A stretch of 9,401 nucleotides of DNA from Clostridia bacterium (GTDB taxonomy: Bacteria; Bacillota_A; Clostridia; Oscillospirales; CAG-272). Under the pieces are notes generated by a model. It searched no databases. It was not told the DNA's origin and saw only the letters and a program-made list of their open reading frames with translations. The stretch lies in contig JAFQUG010000208.1 in the NCBI GenBank assembly GCA_017408625.1, forward strand, positions 1 to 9,401, given 5' to 3'. Shown in pieces: positions 1-6,214 of this stretch; position 1 is the stretch's first letter, and every line of letters starts with the position of its first letter. The position numbers were made by a program, and so were the translations under genes.

Positions 1-157
1 GCGAGTGATATTGCTGACGCAGTGATATTCGGCTCGCGCCGAGTGGTATTCGCTTCGCGAGTTTCAGGGCGAATAGAATACCACTGAAGCCGCAAGGCTT
101 CAATATCACTATTGCGCAAGCAATAATATCACTCTTTGCGAGAGCAAAGAATATCAC
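1..157. repeat. Opposed array of short hairpin units (GTGATATT / AATATCAC repeats)
   Basis: The right half has three AATATCAC words at 102-109, 125-132 and 150-157, plus the variant AATACCAC at 77-84. Between them lie perfect short hairpins: TGAAGCC-gcaa-GGCTTCA (85-102), TATTGC-gcaa-GCAATA (110-125) and TCTTTGC-gaga-GCAAAGA (133-150). The left half carries the same unit inverted: GTGATATT at 5-12 and 22-29, GTGGTATT at 43-50, with hairpins TCGGC-tcgc-GCCGA (29-42) and TCGC-ttc-GCGA (50-60). Spacing between words is 17-25 nt. Read 5'->3' on its own strand, each half mostly shows GNRA-type tetraloops. The array reaches the window edge, so its left end is unknown. It is non-coding. It could be a REP- or MITE-like element or a structured RNA; the function is unknown. 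Confidence 0.8.
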
Positions 158-165
158 TAAAAAAG

Positions 166-225
166 CAGAAAAAGAGAGAGAGCTTCACGGAATTTTGTAA
201 CCGTGTTACTCTCTCTTCTGTTTTT
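166..225. terminator. Long stem-loop terminator, possibly bidirectional
   Basis: The stem pairs CAG (166-168) with CTG (218-220), AAGAGAGAG (172-180) with CTCTCTCTT (209-217), and an inner CACGG (186-190) with CCGTG (201-205). On the plus strand TTTTT follows at 221-225. On the minus strand the A-run at 159-164 gives a T-run after the same hairpin. It would end plus-strand transcription entering from the left. No gene is visible on either side close enough to assign it to. Confidence 0.6.
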
Positions 226-232
226 ATTGCAA

Positions 233-342
233 GTTTCGCATTTGGTTAACAAATGCACAGGGCTATATGCCCATACCCTTATTTTATTTCTCCGATAAGG
301 ACGACAGCCTTTGTCGTCAGCCCTTGTTATTTTGCACGAAAC
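233..342. repeat. Multi-hairpin structured element closed by GTTTC...GAAAC (copy A)
   Basis: An outer pair, GTTTC (233-237) with GAAAC (338-342), encloses three hairpins in a row. These are GCATTTG-gttaa-CAAATGC (238-256), GGGC-tatat-GCCC (260-272) and GACGACA-gcctt-TGTCGTC (300-318). It lies upstream of the promoter at 371-399, so it is not part of the leader of the next gene. Positions 4336-4409 show the same layout with different stem sequences, including the central GGGC/GCCC hairpin. It is probably a dispersed structured repeat or a small RNA. No promoter or reading frame is evident in it. Confidence 0.45.
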
Positions 343-370
343 GGGTACACATATTTGTGGAATGTCACCA

Positions 371-399
371 TTTACAGAAAAATGAAAAAGTGATATAAT
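371..399 (+). promoter_or_regulatory. Sigma-A promoter of the anchored surface-protein gene
   Basis: TTTACA at 371-376 is followed by a 17-nt A-rich spacer and a perfect TATAAT at 394-399. Transcription would begin near 406, which leaves a leader of about 33 nt. The leader holds the ribosome binding site AAGGAGAG at 426-433. No operator or riboswitch is visible between promoter and start codon. Confidence 0.85.
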
Positions 400-438
400 A
401 AATATGTATTCAATAATCCCAATTTAAGGAGAGACAAA

Positions 439-1974
439 ATGAAAAAAATTCTTGTTTTGGCTTTGACAGCAGTGATGATTCTGTCCGTTGCGTCCGTGAT
501 GATCATTCCCGGCGCAGCAGCGGTTGAAGGTGACTGGGTTGCAACCCGTGCTGCGGACGACTATCAGGATCCGGATAGCTACAGACCTTATTGCGGTTTT
601 CACTATGAAGTAGATAAGGGCCTTGTGTTGGATTCTGCAGACTATACCAATAACACCCCTTATACCCACATTCATACCAAGACCCCCTATAATCTCAAGG
701 ATACCAACGCAGCAGGTAACGGCAGATCCATTTCCTTGGAGTTCACCGTAACCGATTTTGCTTATGAAGGCAGTGACCACTGGGTCGGCATCTCTCTGCA
801 CAGCAAAGAGATCTTCGCACCCGGTCAGAAGGGATACGGCGAGGGCGTTTCCGTGTTGATCCGCGGAGCAGGCGAAGGTGCTGCTGTTGCGCAGTTCCAC
901 TATCTCAATGACGACAGAGGATATACGCTGTTCAGCCAGCAGCAAGTCACTATCCCGGTCAACGAGCAGGGACAGGAAACCTATACCTTTGAGGTAGAAT
1001 ACACGGGTACAGGATATGCCTTCTATCTGTGCGGAACTAAGTTTGAGGATGCTACCAAGCTGGCAGACGAGATCCTTGATACTTACTGCGCAGACGGTGC
1101 ATACGTGGGTATTTCCTTCTATTCTACCGAGTCCGGTTCTTCCATCGGAGCGAACATCAGCAAGTTCCAGGGCGAGGTTCCTTTTGGTGAGGACAGCATG
1201 GAGCCCGAGGAAAACCGTAACAACTTTGCGCCTATCATGGATTCTTCCACCGTTCCCGAAGGTCAGCCTGCACTGATCTGGAATTCTGCTAAGGAGCAGT
1301 TCAACCAGTTCCAGAGCTCGAATATCGACCTTGCTGTCAACGAGGACGGTACGATGAAGGCGACCGCGCTGACCGCTTCCGGCTATATCATTTTCTCTCC
1401 CAAGGTGGCCGTGTCCTATGAGGCTGCAGATTTCCCCGTGATCGCAATTCTCACAAGAGCCTGCTATGCTGAATCCGGCCTTGTTTTCTACAGTGCAGGC
1501 AAGAATCTGAGTGCACAGCCCGATTGCAGCTGTGAGATCGATATTGCCGAATATGATTTTGGCGATGAGTGGTGCATGGGTGTTCTGGATCTGACCGACG
1601 ACCTTGATTGGCAGGGCAGAGTCAATATGATCCGTATGGATATTCAGAACGTGAACAATACTGACGAGGAATTGAAGCACTACGACATTGCGTACATTGC
1701 ATGCTTCCGCACCATCGAGGACGCAGAGCAGTATGCAAAGGATTATCTGATCGATCTGCTTGGTGCATTGCCCGAGACGACCGAAAAGGAAACCAAGCCT
1801 CCAAAGACCGATGCTCCCGAAACGGAAGATCCTTCGGCAGACCAAAGCGAGACTGAGAGCCAAGAGCAGACCACCGAGGCTGAAAAGTCCGGTTGCGGCG
1901 CTGTCGTAGCAGCTCCCGCAGCTGCACTGATCGCACTGCTGGGCGTTGCATTCGTTGCAAAAAAGAGAGACTGA
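439..1974 (+). CDS. Secreted surface protein with Thr/Glu-rich linker and C-terminal SGCG membrane tail
   Basis: 511 residues, starting at an ATG 5 nt after AAGGAGAG. Residues 1-28 form a signal peptide (Lys-Lys, hydrophobic core, then Ala-Ala-Ala before VEGDW). Residues about 30-250 look like a beta-sandwich of the LamG/concanavalin type, with alternating strands and the stretches SISLEFTVTDF and YTFEVEYTGTGYAFYLCG. A second beta-rich module spans about 262-440, with GRVNMIRMD (393-401) and YDIAYIACFRT (415-425). A Pro/Thr/Glu linker covers 445-483. It ends in SGCG (484-487), a hydrophobic segment and KKRD. The tail points to membrane or envelope anchoring; there is no LPXTG motif. The lectin-like reading is inferred from strand pattern, and no catalytic residues are recognisable. 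The gene stands alone between its own promoter and terminator. Confidence 0.85.
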   Translation: MKKILVLALTAVMILSVASVMIIPGAAAVEGDWVATRAADDYQDPDSYRPYCGFHYEVDKGLVLDSADYTNNTPYTHIHTKTPYNLKDTNAAGNGRSISLEFTVTDFAYEGSDHWVGISLHSKEIFAPGQKGYGEGVSVLIRGAGEGAAVAQFHYLNDDRGYTLFSQQQVTIPVNEQGQETYTFEVEYTGTGYAFYLCGTKFEDATKLADEILDTYCADGAYVGISFYSTESGSSIGANISKFQGEVPFGEDSMEPEENRNNFAPIMDSSTVPEGQPALIWNSAKEQFNQFQSSNIDLAVNEDGTMKATALTASGYIIFSPKVAVSYEAADFPVIAILTRACYAESGLVFYSAGKNLSAQPDCSCEIDIAEYDFGDEWCMGVLDLTDDLDWQGRVNMIRMDIQNVNNTDEELKHYDIAYIACFRTIEDAEQYAKDYLIDLLGALPETTEKETKPPKTDAPETEDPSADQSETESQEQTTEAEKSGCGAVVAAPAAALIALLGVAFVAKKRD

Positions 1975-1987
1975 TCCTATGGATTTC

Positions 1988-2018
1988 AAAGGGCTGACGC
2001 CGGTTGTCAGCCCTTTTT
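1988..2018 (+). terminator. Rho-independent terminator of the anchored surface-protein gene
   Basis: An 11-bp stem, AAAGGGCTGAC (1988-1998) with GTCAGCCCTTT (2006-2016), has a 7-nt loop and runs into TTTTT at 2014-2018. It begins 13 nt after the stop codon. This is a textbook intrinsic terminator and separates the two plus-strand genes. Confidence 0.9.
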
Positions 2019-2096
2019 GTTGTGAAATTTGTACTTTTTTGTTTTTTCATTTTATGGATTATATCAATATACAGAGGATATGCGTATGTGGCTTTA

Positions 2097-2125
2097 TTGA
2101 CAAATGAAGAATCATGTAGTATAAT
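2097..2125 (+). promoter_or_regulatory. Consensus sigma-A promoter of the lipoprotein gene
   Basis: TTGACA (2097-2102) and TATAAT (2120-2125) both match the consensus exactly and are 17 nt apart. Transcription should start near 2132, giving a short leader of about 27 nt to the ATG at 2159. With the terminator just upstream, this makes the lipoprotein an independent unit that should be strongly expressed unless repressed. No clear operator is seen. Confidence 0.9.
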
Positions 2126-2158
2126 ATATGTATTACACCAATGAAAGGAATGATTCCC

Positions 2159-4198
2159 ATGAATGCAAAAAAACTCATTTCTGTTTTTGCACTCTACCTT
2201 TGCTTTGTGATGCTGCTGCAGTTTGCTGCATGCGATCCCGGTAGCACAGGTGATGAGCAGACCACTCCGGAGGCTGATGTGCCCACGACAGACCAAGACA
2301 CACAAGAATCCGATACGGAGCAGACCACGGACGGTAATCAGAGTGAACAGCCCGGCACGGATAACGTTGTGGCCGCTAAGCCCTCGATCAATTTTGACCG
2401 GACTGTACAGGCAACCGAAAACGGTTCTGCTTACGACGTAAAGACCACATCGGGACTTACATATACCGCAAACGGCCATAAAGACTTTGCTGACGGCACG
2501 TTTACCGTAAATAAGGGGTTCACCGTCACGCTCGGTGACCAATTCGCTGATAGCTTTAACAGACTGACGCTTTGCTACGTATCCGATGCTCCCATGGAGT
2601 GCACCGTGACTTACGAGAGAAACGGCAGAGCGCTGGAGGATCTGTTCTATCTGGAAGCAGGAACGCAGACCTTCTGTGCGCTGACCAAGGGATATCTGGA
2701 TGGCATGAAGGCTTCCAAGCTGACCTCGATCACCTTTGAGACCTGTGAAGAGGTTGATGCAAAGTTTGTGCTTTGCGATGTCAAGACCGAGGAATACGAG
2801 GTTTATGCGGACGAGGTTTATTACGTGGAAAACGAAAGCTACGTGCTTGGCGTACGCCTTTCCTGGGGCGGCGGCATTTGCTATCTGCGCGACCTCAAAA
2901 ACAGAATTGGCGGCATTGAAAACCTGATCAACCAGGCTGATACCGGCAGACTTGTCCAGCAGTCCTATTACGGCACGTACGGCAACGGTGAATACCAGGA
3001 CGGCGATTACAACGGCGTACGCTGGCCTTATAACCCTGTTCAGGGCGGTGACGTACACGGCAATCCCAGCCGTATCATTGATATTGTGGTAGGAACGCAC
3101 TCGCTTTACGTCAAGGCGCAGCCGCAGGACTGGGGACACGACGGTGAGCTGACCATCAGCTACATGGAGAATATTTACGTGCTGGAAGAGGATCACGTTC
3201 GTGTGGATAACAGATTCGTGGATTTCTCCGGTTGGGAGCACAGATATGCCAATCAGGAGCTGCCCGCCTTCTATACGCTGAGCTTCCTTGGCGAATTCAC
3301 CTATTATGCAGGCTCCAAGCCTTGGCAGGACGAGCCGCTGACCTCCAGAAAGGATCTGTACTTCTGGGGCGATGCTGCTTATCACGATGACTGTACATTC
3401 AAGCTTCGCTACAGCAACACCGAGACTTGGTGTGCGTGGTCCAACCGCTACGTAGATTACGGAATCGGCTTGTTCGTTCCCGGTGTAGACGTATTTTTGG
3501 CCGGCAGACATGCATATAACGGTAGTAAGGATGCATACAACGGTGCTACCAACTACGTAGCCCCCTTGTGTACCATCAAGCTTGAATCCTTTGAGCCGAT
3601 CGAATACAGCTACATGATGACCACGGGCTCGATTGAAGAGATCCGCAGCATATTCAAAGCCAATAAAGATTTTGCAACAAACGAATCTCTGCATCACAAC
3701 TACATCAGTGACCGACTGGAGGACGAGGGCGCAGCAATCAAGATGGATATGCTTCAGTTTGCGGAGAAGAGCAGCACGCTCAAGCTGACCCCCACCAGCA
3801 ATACCACCGTGGGCTTCAGCGAGGAGCAAAAAGCGGCTATGCTGACCATCGCAGCAGCATCCGACCCGCACGTCACTATCGATTACACCAAGTCTGATCC
3901 CACGCTCAAAGCAGAGGACTATTCCGTGATCAAGATCACGTATATGATCCCCACCACCAACAGCAGGAAATATTACACGGCAGAGCTGTTTTTGTCAACC
4001 GGCACGTCTATGGGAGCCGAGGGAGGCAAGTCCGTTCGTACCGAGGTTGTGGCGGACGGTGAGTATCATACCGCAGAAATTAAGGTATCGAGCCTGAATT
4101 TCTGGAGTGGTAATGTCAACGCAATCCGCTTTGACTACTTTGATGCTTGTGCCGAGGGCGACGTGATGTACGTGCAGTCCATCGAGCTGAGCAATTAA
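2159..4198 (+). CDS. Surface lipoprotein with unrecognised beta-rich core and C-terminal carbohydrate-binding-like module
   Basis: 679 residues from the ATG at 2159, which has AAAGGA (2144-2149) at the right distance. An in-frame ATG at 2141 has no ribosome binding site and would add six residues. A lipoprotein signal ends in QFAAC, with Cys25 as the lipidation site; Phe at -3 is unusual. Residues 26 to about 75 are an acidic Thr/Gln/Asp linker. The core, about 75-510, is rich in aromatic residues. It contains NLINQADTGRLVQQSYYG (255-272) and a stretch rich in Trp, Tyr and Asp, which suggests sugar binding or a glycan-active beta-sandwich. I do not recognise a named family. Residues about 525-679 resemble the second module of the upstream surface protein, with WSGNVNAIRFD at 649-659. 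It may be a glycan-binding lipoprotein or an enzyme; sequence alone does not decide. Confidence 0.85.
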   Translation: MNAKKLISVFALYLCFVMLLQFAACDPGSTGDEQTTPEADVPTTDQDTQESDTEQTTDGNQSEQPGTDNVVAAKPSINFDRTVQATENGSAYDVKTTSGLTYTANGHKDFADGTFTVNKGFTVTLGDQFADSFNRLTLCYVSDAPMECTVTYERNGRALEDLFYLEAGTQTFCALTKGYLDGMKASKLTSITFETCEEVDAKFVLCDVKTEEYEVYADEVYYVENESYVLGVRLSWGGGICYLRDLKNRIGGIENLINQADTGRLVQQSYYGTYGNGEYQDGDYNGVRWPYNPVQGGDVHGNPSRIIDIVVGTHSLYVKAQPQDWGHDGELTISYMENIYVLEEDHVRVDNRFVDFSGWEHRYANQELPAFYTLSFLGEFTYYAGSKPWQDEPLTSRKDLYFWGDAAYHDDCTFKLRYSNTETWCAWSNRYVDYGIGLFVPGVDVFLAGRHAYNGSKDAYNGATNYVAPLCTIKLESFEPIEYSYMMTTGSIEEIRSIFKANKDFATNESLHHNYISDRLEDEGAAIKMDMLQFAEKSSTLKLTPTSNTTVGFSEEQKAAMLTIAAASDPHVTIDYTKSDPTLKAEDYSVIKITYMIPTTNSRKYYTAELFLSTGTSMGAEGGKSVRTEVVADGEYHTAEIKVSSLNFWSGNVNAIRFDYFDACAEGDVMYVQSIELSN

Positions 4199-4212
4199 AT
4201 CATACTAAAACA

Positions 4213-4240
4213 GGGAGAAAGCCTTGGCTTTCTCCCTTAT
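4213..4240 (+). terminator. Terminator hairpin after the lipoprotein gene
   Basis: GGGAGAAAGCC (4213-4223) pairs with GGCTTTCTCCC (4226-4236), followed by only TTAT. It starts 14 nt after the lipoprotein stop codon. The stem is long, but the U-tract is weak, so some read-through is possible. The second hairpin at 4429-4460 may back it up. Confidence 0.7.
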
Positions 4241-4335
4241 CCGTTGTAGTGAAAGAATTGCAATGTCAATCCGTTTTTTTGAGCAAGGAACCGCAAAGAA
4301 GAACATATTTGTTGCGCAAATTAAGCAGCGTGAAA

Positions 4336-4409
4336 AAGTTTCGCCTCTGCGGAGGCGACGGGGCGCTGCCCTCGACCCTCAAGCTTTTGAAAAGGCTTGC
4401 GTGAAACTT
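4336..4409. repeat. Multi-hairpin structured element closed by AAGTTTC...GAAACTT (copy B)
   Basis: An outer pair, AAGTTTC (4336-4342) with GAAACTT (4403-4409), encloses three hairpins. The first is TCGCCTC-tgcg-GAGGCGA (4341-4358), which overlaps the outer stem by two bases. The second is GGGC-gct-GCCC (4361-4371). The third is CAAGCTTTT with AAAGGCTTG (4380-4399), containing one G-T pair. The layout matches the element at 233-342, including the central GGGC/GCCC hairpin, though the other stems differ. It is GC-rich and lies between convergent genes. It is probably a dispersed structured repeat; whether it is transcribed is unknown. Confidence 0.5.
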
Positions 4410-4428
4410 CCCCCTATTTTTTGATAAA

Positions 4429-4470
4429 GATAAGGCTTCCCGTAAAAGGGAAGCCTTATCAATACGTTTT
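4429..4470. terminator. Shared terminator between the convergent lipoprotein and ruvB genes
   Basis: A 13-bp perfect stem, GATAAGGCTTCCC (4429-4441) with GGGAAGCCTTATC (4448-4460), has the loop gtaaaa. On the plus strand it is followed by AATACGTTTTT; on the minus strand by TTTATC. It begins 9 nt past the ruvB stop codon and so is most likely the ruvB terminator. It may also stop plus-strand read-through. Upstream of it, 4241-4335 shows no gene or clear signal. Confidence 0.75.
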
Positions 4471-5543
4471 TACTTGTCATCAAAAAACGATACTTGATTC
4501 GCAACGCTGTTTTTGTTCGTTGCTTGCGGTGCACGAAGACCTAAATGCTCGTAAGCGAGCTTTGTTACGCATCTGCCGCGGGGTGTGCGGGAAAGGAATC
4601 CAAGCTGCATCAGGTAAGGCTCATAGACGTCCTCGATGGTCACAGCCTCCTCGCCGATGGTAGCTGCCAGCGTGTCAAGACCCACGGGGCCACCATCGTA
4701 GAATTTGATGATCGCCTCCATCATTCTGCGGTCGGTGTTGTCAAGTCCCAGCTCGTCGATCTCAAGCGTGTTGAGCGCATAGCCCGCGATCTCGGAATCA
4801 ATGGTATCCTTTCCGCTGACCATAGCAAAATCACGTACACGCTTGAGCAGACGGTTTGCAATACGAGGCGTGCCTCTGGAGCGCGATGCGATCTCATAAG
4901 AGCCGTCGTCGGTAATGGCAATGCCCAAAATGCCCGCACTACGGCGCACGATGGATGCAAGCTCCTCGGGCGTGTAAAGCTCTAATTTGAGCAGCACGCC
5001 AAAGCGGTCGCGCAAGGGAGTGGTCAGCTGGCCTGCGCGCGTGGTCGCACCGATCAGCGTAAACTTAGGCAGATCAATGCGGATACTGCGTGCTGCAGGA
5101 CCTTTGCCAATGATGATATCCAACGCATAATCCTCCATGGCAGGGTAGAGAATTTCCTCAACCGATCGTGAAAGGCGGTGGATCTCGTCGATAAACAGTA
5201 CATCACCCTCACTGAGGTTGGTCAGAAGGGCAGCCAGATCGCCCTGCTTTTCGATGGCGGGGCCGGATGTGATGCGGATATTGACGCCAAGCTCGTTGGC
5301 AATGATGTTGGAAAGCGTGGTTTTACCGAGACCGGGAGGGCCGTAGAGCAGCACGTGATCAAGTGATTCGCCACGCATTTTGGCCGCCTCAATATAGACC
5401 TTCAGGTTTTCCTTAGCCTTGTCCTGGCCGATGTAATCGACCAGCGTTTTGGGTCTTAGCGAGGCATCAATGTCGGAATCCTCGGGAGCGTAGTTTGTGG
5501 AAACAATGCGGTTTTCAAAGTCAAATTCCTGTTCGTCAAACAT
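4470..5543 (-). CDS. ruvB: Holliday junction branch migration ATPase RuvB
   Basis: 357 residues, normal for the family. RuvB is the hexameric AAA+ motor that pulls DNA through the RuvA-bound Holliday junction during recombinational repair in the cytoplasm. Visible motifs are Walker A GPPGLGKT (68-75), Walker B VLFIDEIH (115-122), sensor-1 region [20 protein letters not shown] (162-181) with the arginine-finger motif PLRDRFG, and [16 protein letters not shown] as sensor 2. The C-terminal winged-helix domain is marked by [16 protein letters not shown] and [10 protein letters not shown]. The start is set by AAGGAGG seven nt upstream. It follows ruvA by 12 nt. All key residues are intact, so it should be functional. 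Confidence 0.98.
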   Translation of the reverse strand: MFDEQEFDFENRIVSTNYAPEDSDIDASLRPKTLVDYIGQDKAKENLKVYIEAAKMRGESLDHVLLYGPPGLGKTTLSNIIANELGVNIRITSGPAIEKQGDLAALLTNLSEGDVLFIDEIHRLSRSVEEILYPAMEDYALDIIIGKGPAARSIRIDLPKFTLIGATTRAGQLTTPLRDRFGVLLKLELYTPEELASIVRRSAGILGIAITDDGSYEIASRSRGTPRIANRLLKRVRDFAMVSGKDTIDSEIAGYALNTLEIDELGLDNTDRRMMEAIIKFYDGGPVGLDTLAATIGEEAVTIEDVYEPYLMQLGFLSRTPRGRCVTKLAYEHLGLRAPQATNKNSVANQVSFFDDK

Positions 5544-5550
5544 AGCATGT

Positions 5551-5558
5551 CCTCCTTA
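5551..5558 (-). promoter_or_regulatory. ruvB ribosome binding site overlapping the ruvA stop codon
   Basis: On the minus strand the sequence TAAGGAGG contains both the ruvA stop codon TAA and the full Shine-Dalgarno of ruvB, seven nt before its ATG. This favours translational coupling, which would keep RuvA and RuvB synthesis in step. Confidence 0.85.
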
Positions 5559-6167
5559 CATCAGCTTTTTGAGTGCCTGGCGAATAATTTCCTCCAGCGT
5601 CATCTGCTCGGTTGGCATGCTCTTGAGCACCTGTGTTGCCTCGGCTCTCTGATATCCAAGCACCATCAAAGCATCCAGTGCCTCGGTCAGCTTACCGCGT
5701 GCAGGTGCGCCGCTCTTGGCAGGCGTACCCATCTCGGGTGCTGCGTTGAATTCGCCGCCGTGCTCCTTGATCAGCTTGTCCTTGAGCTCCAGAACGATTC
5801 TTGCAGCTGTCTTGGGGCCGACACCGCTTGCCTTGGAAATTGCCTTGGTGTCTTCGGTGCAAACCGCAAGCGCGAATTTTTCGGGGGACAGGAGCGAGAG
5901 AATGGACATGGCAGCCTTGGGACCCACTCCGGAAACCGTAATCAGCATCTGGAAAGAGGAGAGCTCGGTTTCATCGTAAAAGCCAAACAGCTCAATACCG
6001 TCCTCGCGCACAGCAAGATAAGTATAGAGCTTAGCAGGATTTCCCGCAAGCGGAAGCTTGTCGTATGTGTTCTGGCTGACGGTCAGCTTGTAGCCAACGC
6101 CGCCTGCGTCGATCACGGCAAAGCCCATGCTTTTGAGTGCGAGCGTGCCGCTTACATAGTAGTACAT
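5556..6167 (-). CDS. ruvA: Holliday junction-binding protein RuvA
   Basis: 203 residues from the ATG at 6167, the usual length. RuvA tetramers bind the four-way junction and load RuvB. Residues 1 to about 62 form the OB-fold domain (MYYYVSGTL start), with the acidic pin residues E55 and D56. Two helix-hairpin-helix motifs follow, SGVGPKAAMSIL (79-90) and SGVGPKTAARIVLEL (114-128). A Gly/Ala/Pro linker (about 138-157) leads to domain III (about 160-203), which contacts RuvB. The start is chosen because AAGGAGA lies at 6172-6178. A longer in-frame GTG at 6188 falls inside a palindrome and lacks a binding site. No ruvC is present in the window. It is encoded between yfhO and ruvB. Confidence 0.97.
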   Translation of the reverse strand: MYYYVSGTLALKSMGFAVIDAGGVGYKLTVSQNTYDKLPLAGNPAKLYTYLAVREDGIELFGFYDETELSSFQMLITVSGVGPKAAMSILSLLSPEKFALAVCTEDTKAISKASGVGPKTAARIVLELKDKLIKEHGGEFNAAPEMGTPAKSGAPARGKLTEALDALMVLGYQRAEATQVLKSMPTEQMTLEEIIRQALKKLM

Positions 6168-6182
6168 AAAATCTCCTTGAAT

Positions 6183-6208
6183 ACCCACGGGGAAGCTTCC
6201 CCGTGGGT
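6183..6208 (-). promoter_or_regulatory. 26-bp perfect palindrome between yfhO and ruvA
   Basis: The stem arms are ACCCACGGGGAAG (6183-6195) and its exact complement (6196-6208), so all 26 bases are self-complementary around an AAGCTT centre. It lies 6 nt past the yfhO stop and 4 nt before the ruvA Shine-Dalgarno. No U-tract follows on either strand. It therefore looks less like a full terminator than like an intercistronic hairpin that tunes termination, stability or ruvA translation. Confidence 0.7.
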
Positions 6209-6214
6209 GATTTG

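Noticed and set aside
1..157. CRISPR array
   Set aside because: The repeated word is only 8 nt, the intervals are hairpins and not unique spacers, and the units reverse orientation at the centre. No cas genes are present.
300..330. Hairpin GACGACA/TGTCGTC followed by a T-rich stretch as a terminator
   Set aside because: The T-stretch is broken and distant from the stem (agcccttgttatttt), and no gene precedes it. It is better explained as part of the multi-hairpin element at 233-342.
424..1989. A 521-codon open frame on the minus strand over the anchored surface-protein gene
   Set aside because: It mirrors the plus-strand gene, has no ribosome binding site, and its product is a low-complexity Cys/Ile/Val mix with no domain. 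The plus-strand frame has a promoter, ribosome binding site, signal peptide and terminator.
2141..2158. Upstream ATG as the start of the lipoprotein
   Set aside because: It has no Shine-Dalgarno, and the AAAGGA for the next in-frame ATG (2159) lies inside this stretch.
1622..3871. A 749-codon open frame on the minus strand spanning parts of both surface-protein genes
   Set aside because: It runs across two genes, a terminator and a consensus promoter of the other strand, and it encodes no recognisable motif. It reflects the codon usage of the real genes, which leaves few antisense stop codons.
6168..6188. GTG start giving a 210-residue RuvA
   Set aside because: It lies inside the palindrome. 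The ATG at 6167 has AAGGAGA just upstream and gives the standard MYYYVSG N-terminus.
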